Shown here: in pieces, positions 34,500 to 46,240 of the stretch
Layout: each line of letters begins with the position of its first letter
How positions within the stretch are numbered: the stretch's first letter is position 1
Source of the DNA: Hyperoodon ampullatus
Taxonomy: Eukaryota > Chordata > Mammalia > Artiodactyla > Ziphiidae
Direction of reading: 5' to 3'
DNA length: 64,000 nucleotides
Assembly (NCBI GenBank): GCA_949752795.1
Contig: OX457061.1
Coordinates: 31,996,425-32,060,424 of the forward strand
Notes under the pieces: generated by a model
The model's database searches: none
Seen by the model: the letters and a program-made list of their open reading frames with translations, nothing else
What the model was told of the DNA's origin: nothing
Made by a program: the position numbers and the translations under genes

Positions 34500-34735
34500 T
34501 TCCTTGATACCTAATTGCTATTTTATATTTGATTATTTCTGGTGGATCAGAATGAGATTTTTTAATATTGATCTTTTATCCAGATACATTTGCTAAATCT
34601 TTTATTAGTTCTAAAACTTTATATGTAGATTCCTTGTATTTTCTAAAGATGAGAATATCATTTTCAAGTAATGAACATTTTTTGTTCTTCTCCCTCTCCC
34701 TGTTTTATGTTACTCATAGTTCAACCTAATCCTGA
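34500..34735 (-). mobile_element. L1 ORF2 fragment in the opposite orientation
   Basis: 'ctaaatcttttattagttct', 'agattccttgtattttctaa' and 'gatgagaatatcattttcaa' match the reverse complement of the L1 reverse-transcriptase region. It abuts the sense fragment that ends near 34490. Confidence 0.65.
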
Positions 34736-34814
34736 CATAGCAGTCAATCCATAAATCTAAAAGGAAAGGCAGATTTGTGTTGTATATTCTGTCATGAACA
34801 GTGTTAGGGATCAT

Positions 34815-34897
34815 TACAGACAGAATAGACAGGGAAAAGACCTAGAATTTGATTCAGGGACCTGGGTTTGAATCCCGTTCCTGCCACTTACTAAATG
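34815..34897 (+). repeat. MIR(b), first half, split by MLT1
   Basis: 'gacctgggtttgaatcccgt' and 'tcctgccacttactaaatgg' are MIR sense landmarks. The 3' half appears after the LTR. Confidence 0.75.
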
Positions 34898-35248
34898 GGT
34901 GTATTCATTTGCTAGGGCTGCCATAACAAAAACCACAGACTAGGTGACAAACAAGAGAAATTTATTTTCCCACAGTTCTGGAGGCTAGAGAGTCCAAAGT
35001 CAAGATGTCAACAGGTTTGGTTTCTCCTGAAGCCTCTCTTCTTGCAGTGTCCCCACATGGTCTTTCCTTCGTAAGGACCACCAGTCAGATTGGATTAGGG
35101 CCCATCCTCAAGACTGCATTTTAACTTAATTACCTCTTGAAAGACCTTATCTCCAAATATAACCATATTCAGGCTGTATCTGGAGGTAAGGTCTTGCTGT
35201 TAGTTCGTGAACACATGAACTGTGGGAGGACACTATTCAGCCCTAACA
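34898..35248 (-). mobile_element. MLT1 solo LTR, antisense
   Basis: 'catttgctagggctgccata', 'cccacagttctggaggctag', 'gattggattagggcccatcc' and 'accttatctccaaatataac' follow the reverse complement of MLT1. No internal retroviral region adjoins it. Confidence 0.93.
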
Positions 35249-35360
35249 CTGGGGGATCATTAACATTCTGCCCAGCTCTCTGGGTCCCTCTGTGCTCTCA
35301 TTTAAAGTGAGTGGGTAGGTTATATGACCTCTCTGCTTCCTTTCAAGTTCCATCTTTCCA
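35249..35360 (+). repeat. MIR(b), second half
   Basis: 'aggttatatgacctctctgc' and 'ttcctttcaagttccatc' match the MIRb 3' end and continue from 34897. Confidence 0.6.
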
Positions 35361-36009
35361 AGGTTTCAGCATTTTCAGCTGGCTTATAATACCCTCTGCA
35401 CAAACCTCTTCATTTTCCCATGGATTAACATATATAATACCACGTGGTATATAGGTAAGTGAACAGCTACATTTTCCTGGCTCAAAGGTAGAAATCAGTT
35501 TATAGACACGAAGCTACTTTTCTGGAAATTCTGGGACTAGAACTGGTTAATTTGACTGAAACTCCTCACTGAGAGACAATAAGAAATAGATGTTGCAGAG
35601 AAAGTAAAACCAAAGGGATGGGGGAATTTGTTAGAGAGGGACTTGAAGGCAAAAAGGGAGACAGGTGTAGAAGCACCTCGAAGGCAAAAAAGAAGAAAAA
35701 CCTGCTCCAAGGTGCCCACAACCACTGCCCAGTGAGTGATGTAAGTCAGTTCTCCTCTTTCACACATTTCTTTTTTATGCAAAAGATATGGTCTTGGTGT
35801 TCAGGGACCATCCTGATTCCATGTAACCTGATTCTTTTCAATAAAGAAGGTGATTCATTAAATGTGTAACTAAATGTGATTTCTTTTTTATAACCTTGCT
35901 AGGCTTCTCGTGTAAAAATAGTCACAGCTCAGAAAAAAAAATCTTATCAGCTCGAGTGTATAAATTCTTGGTTCATAAACCATAATCAGCTGTAGAAAGG
36001 TCTATGGAG
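35361..36009. other. Unclassified DNA
   Basis: No gene or confident repeat. Confidence 0.4.
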
Positions 36010-36140
36010 AGACATCTGAGGACAGCAGAAAGAGTGGAGAATTTGCTCCTAGGAGCCTAGGTTTATGTCTCTGCTCTGATATTTCCTAGCAAGCAGCTGA
36101 ACCTTTATAAACATCACCTGAAATGAGTTTAAAAGGACCT
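36010..36140 (+). repeat. MIR fragment, diverged
   Basis: 'tctctgctctgatatttcct' and 'agcaagcagctgaacctt' fit a decayed sense MIR. Confidence 0.5.
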
Positions 36141-36944
36141 CAACGTGACCAGTGGGGCATCCTTCCTTATGGAACTGCACTAGAAGGGAATTTCAAAATA
36201 AAAACTCAGCTCATTCTTCTAGAAACAAAATTGGGGTAGTTGGGAAGGTGACCAGTGGCCAGAGCATACAGTAATAGAGACCAACTTGTGGTGTAAAGCT
36301 ACCACTCTCCCTCCCTCACAACCAGTGCTCACAGCAGACATCATTCATCAAGCCACACACGCTCTACCTCTCCATGTGACTGTGCCTCACAGTCCTGCTG
36401 CCATCATGCTCCAGGCAGCCGCTATCAACTGACTGGAGAGAACATCAGAAGTAAAAACAGTTTGCTATCATTGGCCTAGAGCTTAGTCTGAATAATGGAA
36501 TGAGATGAACTAAATTTTATTGAAATAAATGTCATAAAAATTAACAGGACTGACTCAGAAAAGATAACAGTCTATTGAAAAGCAGGGAAAGGTCAGGTCG
36601 TATGTAAAGATTGCTGGCAACATAGCCCCATAGTAGGAGGAAACAACGGATGGAAGTGGGATGAGGTAAAGCTCCAGGGACCAAGAAACCTCATAAAGAA
36701 CCTGGACCAAGAGTCGGAGGGTGGGGGAGCTTGGAATTATGACCCAGTCCCAGGAACTTACGTTTGACTCTTGTTGCCTAAAAGAGGAAGCTCTTGGACC
36801 TGCCAGCTGGGCACGTGCAATGTCCGTGAGACCCAGGTGCCACTGCACTGTCACTAAGGCAGCACTGCCCGTGGTACACATAAGGCCAGCTAGAAACTAA
36901 CAAAAGGTTGCTGACACAATGAACGCACACAGGCTCTATTGACA
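36141..36944. other. Unclassified DNA
   Basis: No gene or repeat recognised. An antisense 108-codon frame (36555-36881) has no known resemblance. Confidence 0.4.
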
Positions 36945-37125
36945 CAAATGAGTCACATCTGATTTCTATCATTTACTAGTTCTGTGACCTTGGGCAAGTT
37001 ACTTAACTCTGAGACTCAGTTTTCTTAATAGATAATTGGGACGATAATGTTATCTCTTTCACAGCGTAGGAGTAAGAATGATACATAGCAAGTGCTTAAT
37101 AAACGGTAGGTATCACTGTGGTTAT
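36945..37125 (+). repeat. MIR SINE
   Basis: 'tgaccttgggcaagttactt', 'actctgagactcagttttct' and 'gcaagtgcttaataaacggt' give a clear sense MIR. Confidence 0.9.
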
Positions 37126-37789
37126 TTTTCTCACCACACTTCTGCCTCTGGAGAAAGCAGAGCTGCAGGGATCCAGGAAAAGGAATAATAAGCGTCTAAA
37201 CTAATGTTAGGTAGGCTACTGGGAATGCACTTTATTGCAATCAGACATTAAGCTGGTTCGATGCTGGTTTCAGTCACTGAGAGGGTGGATTTCTTTCTGG
37301 TTTACTCTTATGCCTCTAGCCCTTCAGCAGTCCCAGCTGAAAATCCACATTGTTTGCAAGGCCCCAAACTTACACCGTCTGTCTCCTCAGCCTGAGAGAC
37401 TATGGAAAGTTCTGATCGGCTTCTCACTCTCAGACCTGCCACCTGTGAATTGGTATGTCCCTCAAGGGGAAAATCATCACAGAATGTCTCCATGTTCTTC
37501 TTTTCTTTAGGATCCTGGACCTTCCAGGGCTGATTTTGAAATATTTTTATCCAGGTTACTAGTTATTTTCAACAGGAGAATCAGTCCATAAAAGCTAGTT
37601 TGTCATAATCTAAAATAGAGACAATCTCTTACTTATTTAATGTGTATTTGAAAAAATACCTAGCACCTAAAAATTTTGATGGACAATCCCATTTGAAAAG
37701 GAAACTAAAGAAAACAGTATTGAGTAAAATGTTACAGATGATATGAGAATAACTGATGCTTTCAGATCACTGGTTTAGTACATAGTAGG
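37126..37789. other. Unclassified DNA
   Basis: No gene or repeat recognised. Confidence 0.4.
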
Positions 37790-37955
37790 ATGTCAGTGTG
37801 TGGGTTCAGCTCTCTGTTACTTTCACTGATTCTTACAAGCTTCCTTACTGGTCTCCCTGTCCCCTGCCTCTCACTCTCACATTCAAAACACACTTTATAC
37901 CTTAGCCTGGTCATTTTCACCTTTTGATTGAAATCCTTCAATAGATCTTATATCA
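37790..37955 (+). repeat. L2 LINE fragment
   Basis: 'ccttactggtctccctgtcc', 'ttagcctggtcattttcacc' and 'ttgattgaaatccttcaata' follow L2 order. Confidence 0.75.
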
Positions 37956-38029
37956 GTAAAGCTTCTTTCAGAATAGAAGTGGCTTAAAGAATAAATATAT
38001 TTTCACACAAACAATAGATCCAGAGTGTG

Positions 38030-38625
38030 GAGCTCAGTGATTTTCATAAAGTGAACAGCAGTAAAAAGATCAGGAACCAGAACAGCAGAAGTACCCCAGA
38101 AACCCCTCTCAAACTCCTTGCCAGTCGTTAAATACTATCCTGGTTCCTACAGCCTGGATTCATTTTTCCTACTTTTCAACCTTTGAAATCATACAATATG
38201 TATTCTTCCTTATGTAGCTTCTGTTGCTTAAGCTTACGATCATAAGATGTGTCCGTATCGTCGCCTATAGTTGTAGTTTCTTCATTCTCATTGCTCTGTA
38301 TTATTCCATTGTGCTCACATTCCAGAATGTATTGATCCACTGTCATAGTGACAGTAGTTTCCACTTTGGGGCTATTATTAATAGTGCTATTTTGCACATT
38401 CTTGAACATATAGAATTTTGGTGGGCATCTGTACTCATTTGATTTGTGTGTGCACTCAACGAGTTGAAATGCTGGGTCAAAGAATGCGTGTGTTTTCCAA
38501 AGAGTTTATACAATTTACATTCCCACCAGCCACTTATGAGAATTTCAATTTCCCCCCATCCTTGACATTTTTCTATTTTTCTTTTTCATTTTAACCTCTC
38601 TGGTGGCCATACAGTCAGCCTAATG
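38030..38625 (-). mobile_element. L1M 3' end, antisense
   Basis: 'tgctctgtattattccattg', 'gtttccactttggggctatt', 'gttgaaatgctgggtcaaag' and 'aatttacattcccaccagcc' are the reverse complement of an old L1M 3' region. Confidence 0.85.
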
Positions 38626-38789
38626 ACTTTTAACAAATAGACTTTGATGTCTTCAGAATAGGCCCTCTTCAGGGTTCATAGTCCCCGTCAATCCTGATAA
38701 TCTTACATGAGGCCACCTCACATATTTATGCCACCTGCCATGTTCCTAAAGGCATCTGAGTTTGAAAGACCTAACATGCACTGTCTCTC
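38626..38789. other. Unclassified DNA
   Basis: No feature recognised. Confidence 0.4.
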
Positions 38790-38930
38790 CAAATTCTAAA
38801 AGGACATATGTTATTATGCCCATTTTACTGAAGCAGAAACTTGAATAACTGGCCCAAGGTCACACAGCAAGAAAGTAACAAGACCATATGCGGTCAAAGA
38901 CTGTACTTGTGCTTCTGCGTGCCTCTCCTA
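38790..38930 (-). repeat. MIR SINE, antisense
   Basis: 'ttactgaagcagaaacttga' and 'ggcccaaggtcacacagcaa' are antisense MIR landmarks. Confidence 0.85.
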
Positions 38931-38939
38931 AGCATGATA

Positions 38940-39190
38940 ATTAACTGGAGGCAAAGCAGGGTGGTAAAAAAGCATCCCACTTTATTAGAAAAAGTGGGCT
39001 CTACTTCCTACTGGGTTCAGTTCTAAATAGCTGTACAAACAAATTAACATGCCCTTCTGAACCTCACTTTACTTTCCTGCAAAATGGGGTTGATGATAAA
39101 ACACTTTAAAGGGATATCTGGTGGATTAAATAAGACCATGTAAGTGAGAAAGTACCTGGCAGAATCCTGCCCCCCAGAAAATAAATATTA
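38940..39190 (+). repeat. MIR SINE
   Basis: 'tggtaaaaaagcatcccact', 'ctactgggttcagttctaaa' and 'ctgcaaaatggggttgatga' show a sense MIR back to back with the previous antisense one. Confidence 0.7.
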
Positions 39191-39417
39191 AAGATGTCAG
39201 TGGAAGATGGTGATTTGGGCACAGGTCTCTGAAAGGCCCTTTCCAAACCCCACTGCCATGACCAAAGGAATACAAAAATACCAACAATTCTGCACTGGCA
39301 TTGAGAACTTAGTAAAGTTATTGGCTATATTCCTCAATCTTCGAGGGATTTCTCATAGGAAGAGTAGAGCTGGGCCAGAGCAAGGGAAGTTACGAGGCTC
39401 AATGGGAAACTCTGGCT

Positions 39418-39656
39418 GAAGCTCTCTTTTTTTTTGTTTTTTTGTTTTTTTTGCAGTACGCAGGCCTCTCACTGTTGTGGCCTCTCCCATTGCGGAGCAC
39501 AGGCTCCGGACGCGCAGGCTCAGCGGCCATGGCTCACGGGCCCAGCTGCTCCGCGGCATGTGGGATCTTCCCGGACCGGGGCACGAACCCGTGTCCCCTG
39601 CATCGGCAGGCGGACTCTCAACCACTGCGCCACCAAGGAAGCCCCGAAGCTCTCTT
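39418..39656 (-). mobile_element. CHR-type SINE, antisense, with target duplication
   Basis: The body runs 39429-39645 in reverse: a T-rich tail complement, then a B-box complement (GGCACGAACC, 39580-39589), an A-box complement (CCACTGCGCCA, 39622-39632) and 'accaaggaagcccc' as the head. gaagctctctt flanks it exactly (39418-39428 and 39646-39656). GC-rich open frames through it on both strands are artefacts. Confidence 0.95.
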
Positions 39657-40914
39657 GATTAGAGGGAGGAGGCTTGAGGGCACAGTCAGGCGATAGCATA
39701 GCGAGGAAACACTGCACCAGGAGCCCCATCTACAGCTGCAGATTGACTGCATTCCAAAGTGGGTTTGCAGAGGTGCTACCAAGGAGAACAGTAAGATAGT
39801 GAGGCTTCCTCATGGTCATGGGCAATGGCACAAAGCAGGAGGCAGGACCAGCACATGTGCCTCTGTAACGGCTGAGAGAGGGAAAGAGGGAGACAAACAC
39901 TGAGTTGTGGGTGTGGCAGAAGCATCAAACACGAGACAAGTCCCCTAAGGGGCGGCCCAGGCCAACATCCCCACCTCCCCTGCTCAGGAAGCCATACAGA
40001 GAACTAGAAAAATAGCCAGCCCTCTAGTCAAGGATCTGAGGCAGGGTTTCTAAAAGTCAAGCGATGAAGGGAAAAATAGATGAGGGAAAATCAAGAAGGA
40101 CCCACCCATCCTGTTTATGAGAAAACATCAGTCTTGTGTACAATGTGTCCTCTTTCTACCTGAGTGGACAGAGAGAGAACCAAAATGAAAGCAGTGAAAA
40201 GATGCTGCAAAATAAAAGGAGGAAAACATACCACTCAAGCTTCAGGAGAAGAACTTACTTTTGGAAAAACATTACTAAAGCATACAGAAAAAAAGTTAGT
40301 TAGGGAGAACCTGCTTGGAATTTAAAATGGTGACTAACATAGCTTCTGCCAATATACTCATAAAGATGAAAAACAAAAATGAAACTCCAAACAGCCTTAA
40401 AAGCTGAAGCTGAGGAATAATGTCTCAAAACATGAAAGATATTGAATGTGTAAGACACAAAGGGATGGATTAAGGAAAATATATCCAGGTTTAAGTGTAT
40501 GGCACAGACCAGATTGCTTTTAGCAAAAAAAAAAAAAAAGAAAAAAAAAGTCTAAAAATAGGAAGATACTTTGTGTCTCCTCCATAGTCTTATTTGGAAT
40601 GAGAAAGTCAGAATCTCCATCAAAACAGGAAATAGCCTCTCTTTCCTCTGTACTAAGAATCAGGCAACGTTATATTTCTTCCTCTGTGTTCCTTCAACCT
40701 CCAGTCTTGGCCATCTCTGTCCATCCAAGGAAGCAGGAGTGTGTCAGGAACAGGGCAGGAAAGGAGAGGTGGGCAGGAGTGATAGCAGCAGTGTGTGCTG
40801 GGAAATGCAATCCCTACAAGTAAAGCACTAAAGTCAGAAGTGGGAACAGGAAGAGCCCAACAATGCAGGTGGGAACCATGGTCTAGGTGTGAGGCAGGTA
40901 GAGAGGGAACTCAA
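39657..40914. other. Unclassified DNA with an A-rich tract
   Basis: No gene or confident repeat over 1.26 kb. A run of As broken by one G lies at 40527-40549. Confidence 0.4.
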
Positions 40915-41120
40915 TGTGGTGCTTAGGAGAGTGGCCTCAAACTAAATCACCCATGTTCGAATCCTGAATCCACCACAAACTGAGTCCCTCTGTGCCTTAA
41001 TTCTTCCATCTGTAAAATGGGGATAATAATAGTACCTACCTACTTAGCAGAGGTATTACATAGATTAAAGAAGTTCATATACATCAAGTGTTTAGATAGT
41101 AATAATAATAATATGCCAGG
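40915..41120 (+). repeat. MIR SINE, near full length
   Basis: 'ggtgcttaggagagtggcct', 'catgttcgaatcctgaatcc', 'tctgtaaaatggggataata' and 'atagtacctacctacttagc' make this one of the best preserved MIRs here. Confidence 0.92.
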
Positions 41121-41127
41121 ACCTATT

Positions 41128-41160
41128 ATATCTACCTATGTATCTATCTATCTGTCTTTG
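41128..41160 (+). repeat. Short imperfect (TATC)n tract
   Basis: Five or six interrupted tetranucleotide units after the MIR. Confidence 0.7.
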
Positions 41161-41957
41161 CAAGGAGAAAGATGGTTGGGGAAGGAAGAGATAACACTGC
41201 TAGAACAGAGTGTACTGTGTCTGGACTTCTGGATTTCATACATTAATAAAATTTCAAATAAAATTTTTTGAATCATATTGGGTTGCTTTATTTGCATATC
41301 ATATTTGCTTTATTTTATAAGTAAAACCATTAAAAAAATAAGAACAAAAGGAGTTTAATTCCCAAAGCATAGAAAAATAATTTCAAATAAAGAATTGTCC
41401 CTTAAGTAACTTTATTCTCAATACAATGCTGGCATTTTTCTCCATTCACAGTAGGCCAGTGAACACTTCATCTCAAGTGTGCATTGGTCTAATGGCTATA
41501 GTTGGGAATCATTGCAATAGGTGAAAAACTATTAATAACTGAGAAATACACAGGGAATCATGCCCATCAACTTGCCCACCAGTGACAGACATAGGGAAGG
41601 ACTGTACCCATACAAAAGGCAGAAGGGGAACCAAAGGCAAGCCATTATCCCTGATCTCTAGACCCATCCATGCCAAAGACTCCTAATAGCTGGGAAAAGT
41701 AAACATATGCCCTAGGGAAAAGATGGACACAACCAAAGTGAGATGATTAGTCTGAGTGTACATGTAAAGTGAAAGAAGAGAAACATTAAAAAAAAAAAAA
41801 CCCACAGAATAAAAAAACTGAGATGAGTCAGAGAAGAATATTTCTGAAAATAAACCCTCAAAAAGAGCCAAGAATTATTTTAACGTGACAAGACCAGCCT
41901 ACCAATAGTTTACATATATGTATATATATATATCATACATATACAGACACACACAGT
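41161..41957. other. Unclassified AT-rich DNA
   Basis: No gene or confident repeat. A (TA)n tract lies at 41914-41942 just before the Tigger remnant. Confidence 0.4.
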
Positions 41958-42436
41958 CAACCCTCATTATTTGCAGATCCTCTATTTACAAATTCCCCAG
42001 CTCACTAAAATTATTAGTAACCCCCAAATTAATACTCACAGTGCTTTTCACAGTCACTCAGAGGGTGGCAAAAAATTTGAGTCGTCTGACGTGCATGTCC
42101 CCAGCTGAGGTCAAACAAGGCAATGCTCTGCCTTCTTTTTTCAGTTCTCATACTGTAAACGTGTCCTTTTGCAGTACACTTAGTGCCACATTTTCATTTT
42201 TCTGTGTGCTTTTTGTTGGTGATTTCACTGTTTAAAATGGCCCCCAAGTGTAGTGTTGAGGTGCTGTCTGGTGTTCCCCAGCACAAGGTAAGTTTAATGT
42301 TAATGAATCGTGTGTGTGTGTGTGAAAAGTGTGTGTGTATGCCTTTAAACAGAAATACACATAAAGCAAGGTTATGTATTGATCAGCTGATGAAAATGTG
42401 ACCAGAGGCTCACAGGAACCTAGTTTTAGTTTTAGT
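41958..42436 (+). mobile_element. Tigger-family DNA transposon remnant
   Basis: It begins 'cagtcaaccctcattatttg', the usual Tigger (pogo-like, TcMar) end, and continues 'aaaaaatttgagtcgtctga', 'agctgaggtcaaacaaggca' and 'ggtgatttcactgtttaaaa'. The transposase start survives at 42237 (MAPKCSVEVLSGVP), but an internal deletion and a (GT)n tract at 42311-42338 follow. 'gaggctcacaggaacctag' near the end is a later Tigger segment. The 3' inverted end is missing, so it is immobile. Confidence 0.85.
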
Positions 42437-43332
42437 ATAATTTAGTATTATTTAGTTAACTTTACTGTGATATAGTGCAATATAATATTTAGGCAAAGGA
42501 AAGCACATATAAAATATACATGATAAAGGTCGTGACCCAAATTGATCAATGTTATATAAACTAACTAAATGGGAAAACATTTAAATTTGATTCCTATCTC
42601 ACACCAGTATGATAAAATTATTACCCCTTCTTTATATTTTTAAATAATAGAAAGTTAAGGATGTTTATCTGTATTGTCTAACTTTAACCATAAAGGTACC
42701 ATAAAGTGTTTGCAGAGTAAATAAGAATTAGAAACGTTGAATAATTGTTAAAAATCATATCTGAATTGGAATAATAATCTGGGTCAAAAATTCTAGGTTA
42801 TATCAACTAAACTGAAAAAAATATGGCAGGGGGGAGGGAGAAGTTAAAGTGTGTTAATTTCCCTTTTTGAGAGAGTAGAAATTTAAGAAATACTATTTTA
42901 TTTTTGACTTTGAAAATTAGATAATATAGCTTCAGTCATCAAAAGTAATTTTAAAAAATGGACACAGATGTTCAAGTGTTTCTACATAAATATGCCTAAC
43001 ATTAGAGAAAAGTGAACTTACACCCCAGCAATCTGTGAACATAACCCAGAATGGTCCAATCCCAGACAGAAATTTCAGAAGTGTCGTGTGAATTTTGCTC
43101 TAAAACTTCTAAATTATTAGATAAAAATAGAGTAAAAGATATTCTACATATATGCATAGTATAGAAAAAAATTACTAGAATATAAAATATAAATCAAGAT
43201 AACAGTAGTAAGACAAAACAGGACAATTATGAATATAACTGTAAATGGGATAATTTCCTTAGCAAGAGAAAACTCTTCAACATGGGCAGGAAAACCAATT
43301 CCAACTAAATCCATTGGATATGCATAAAGAAA
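42437..43332 (+). repeat. AT-rich DNA, probable decayed L1
   Basis: A-rich sense sequence with weak L1 words such as 'tataactgtaaatgggataa' near 43235. It probably continues as the L1 after 43640, interrupted by the younger L1 tail. Confidence 0.4.
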
Positions 43333-43632
43333 AGTATTTTTTAACCAGTTGGGGAGAGGGGGGAGATAAATTGGGAGATTGGGATTGACATATACACACT
43401 GCTATATATAAAACAGGTAACTAATAAGAACCTGCTGTGTAGCACAGGGAACTCTACTCAAAACCTTGTAATGACCTATATAGGAAAAGTATCTAAAAAA
43501 AAAAAGAGAGAGTGGATATATGTATATATATGGATATATGGATATCAGTATATAACTGATTCACTTTGCCGTACACCTGAAACTAACACAACATTGTAAA
43601 TCAACTATATTCCAATAAATTAAAAAAAACTG
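43333..43632 (+). mobile_element. L1 3' end
   Basis: 'gttggggagaggggggagat', 'aacctgctgtgtagcacagg', 'tatagg' and 'gattcactttgccgtacacc' end at 'ccaataaattaaaaaaaa'. It is the same tail family as at 1-212 and 12436-12610, with an inner TA-rich microsatellite at 43513-43556. No clean target duplication was found. Confidence 0.88.
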
Positions 43633-43639
43633 AATAGCC

Positions 43640-45640
43640 TATACATCTATTAAAAAATTGAATGTGTAAAAAAGTCCTTCCTGTAGGGACTTCTCCAGAC
43701 CCAAGTGACTTCATCTGTGTATTTTTACAAATATTTAAGGAAGAACACAATCTTATATTTTAAAAATTCAGAGACTAGAAAATAGAGGAAATACTTCCAA
43801 GTCATTATGAGTCCAGCATAATTCTGACACAAAATCTGATAAAAACATTATAAGAAAGTAAAATTACAGGCCTATTTCTCTTATGAGCATATATGCAAAA
43901 ACACCAAACAAAAGATTAGCAAATTTATATAAAGACTAGTGCATCATGATCAAACTGGGTTTGATGAATGGAATGGAAGGTCGGTATAATTTTCAAACAC
44001 CAATATGTACAGTTCACTGTCAGGATAATAACCCTATCATTATCTCAATATTATGCAGAAGAAACATTTGCTAAAATTCAAAACGTGCTCATAAGTTTTA
44101 AAACAAAAAACAAAAACAAATTAGTTTTTAGTGAAGTCCCAGCAAGTCTTGAAGAAATTGACAAAATCAATCTAAAGTTTCATTGGAAATGGAGATAGCT
44201 GGGACTAGCAAAAATAATCTTGAAGAAAAACTTTAAAGGATTTATTCTACTAGATATCAAGACTTCTTTATAGAGCTATAAGACAATATATTATTAGTAT
44301 TAAGGGTAGAAAAATAGATGAAGGGAATAGAGTAAAAAGTTTAGAAACAGTACCACACATATACAATCTCTTGATTTATGACACAAAGGTGCCATAGCCA
44401 AGGAAAAATATGGTCTGCTCCATAAATGGTGCTGGATCAACTGGACATTCATAAGGATAACGAAACTTGACTTCTACCTTGTACCATAATGATCAATTCT
44501 AGACAGATCATAGGCTTAATATGAAAGCTGAAGCAATAAAACTTTTAGACAATAATGTGGACTATTTTCATGGGATAGGTAAATTCTTAAAACTGGACAC
44601 ATAAAAGAAAAAATTGATGAACTGGACTATAGTACAATTTATAACTTCTGCTCATGAAAAGACAAGTTTCAGAATGGGAAACATATTTACAATCAATCTC
44701 TGTAGATATAAAAGATATATACAAGATATATGATATGTAAATCTTGTCATATACCTATGATAAAGGACGCATATCTAGAATATATAAAGAATTTTTACCA
44801 AATAATAAGAAAAAGAAAGCACCCTATTTAAAAAAAAAAAAAACTAGGCAAAAGACAATCAGGAACTTCTCAAAAGAAGATTTCAAATGGTGAAAAAGCA
44901 TATGAAAAACTCACCATCATAAATCATAAGGGAAATGGAAACTAAAAATCCGATTTTGTACCACTAATCAACCAGCATGGTGAAGTTAACTGACATTATC
45001 AACTATTAGTGAGGATGTGGAATAACCTGAACCCTCATATACTGTTGGTAAGAGTGTAAAGTGGTACAACAGCTGTGGAAAACTCTTTGACAGGGATTTC
45101 CCAACCCTGAACATACAAACTTTATGACCAGCAATGCCACGCCTAGATGTGTACTCAACACAAGGAGAAAAACTCAGGTGGGCTTATCCTACCAGATACA
45201 GATGTGTCAGTATGTGGTGTACACACGAGCACAAAAGACAAAAACAAGAATGTTTCTGGCAAGAATCCTATAATATCCCAAATGCCCATCAATCATAAGA
45301 TCAGTTAATGATCTGTGGTGTATTTATACAATAGGAGGAAAATGAAAGCACAAGTATTTCACATAACTACATAGATCAACTTCACGGAATGTGAGGAAAA
45401 AATGCCAAAAAAGGAAAAACAACATAAAATGATTCTCTTTATGGAAAGCTCAAAAATAGGCCACACCTAGTAATTATTACCTTTGGTAGGAGAGGCATGG
45501 GAGAGGGTTCTAGGGTACTGGAAATGTTACACATCATGATCTGGATGGTGGATACATGGGTAGGTTCACTTTCTAAAATTACATCACTTGTGCACTTTTG
45601 TTTGTATTTGTTTTTCTTTGATAAAAACATAGGTATGTCA
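43640..45640 (+). mobile_element. Old L1 ORF2 to 3' end relic
   Basis: 'aaattacaggcctatttctc', 'catgatcaaactgggtttga', 'gctccataaatggtgctgga', 'aacctgaaccctcatatact', 'caaatgcccatcaatcataa' and 'gatctggatggtggatacat' follow the L1 order from reverse transcriptase into the 3' end. All frames are broken, so it encodes nothing functional. Confidence 0.85.
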
Positions 45641-45749
45641 AAATGTTTACAGTATTTATCACTGAGTTGTAACATCACAAGTGATATTTAGTTGTCTTTA
45701 TACTTTCCTATACTTTCAAATATGTAATACTTAAGCTTCGGGGAATGAT

Positions 45750-45895
45750 TTGCATTTTCTGATCACTTTGATCAATCTTCTCTCCGTTCGCACTGTCCTT
45801 TCCCTAGTCCATGCCTTAAAACTGTCTTGCCTCAGCTATTTCAGTGATCTCTTGACCAGTCTTCTTGCCTCTAGCTTTATAAAAAGGAAGCAAGA
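45750..45895 (+). repeat. L2 LINE fragment
   Basis: 'cctcagctatttcagtgatc' and 'tcttgaccagtcttcttgcc' resemble the L2 internal region. Confidence 0.5.
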
Positions 45896-46064
45896 TTATC
45901 TGCCAAACATCGGTCAGTTTTGTGGACGCCAAGAGAATCCCTGAACTTTGGAGCAGTTGTTCTTGGTAGCTTTTTAGATCACTGGTTCTCATTTTTTTTA
46001 AAACCAGAATACATATGAGTAATGATATTCCTGTGAGCGCCCCACTCCCATGGAAATGAGAACG

Positions 46065-46240
46065 TTACCCTGAGTGAAAGAAGCCAGACACAAAAGGTCA
46101 CATATTGTATGATTTCATTTATATGAAATATCCAGAATATGTTAAATTTGAGAGACAGAATGCAGATTATTGGTTGCCAGGGCCCGGGGTTGGGAGGGGC
46201 AGGGCATGGTACAGAGAGAAACTGCTTAATGGGCATAGAG
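46065..46240 (+). mobile_element. L1M 3' end, first part, split by MLT1
   Basis: 'aagaagccagacacaaaagg', 'tgtatgatttcatttatatg' and 'tggttgccagggcccggggt' belong to an L1M 3' UTR. Confidence 0.85.

Noticed and set aside
39353..39696. Several overlapping 60-90 codon frames
   Set aside because: They are translations of the inverted SINE on both strands and share words with the other two SINE copies.
41017..41271. 84-codon frame
   Set aside because: It spans the 3' end of a MIR and a TATC repeat and is not coding.
42183..42401. 72-codon frame as a gene
   Set aside because: It is the start of a deleted Tigger transposase running into a GT repeat.
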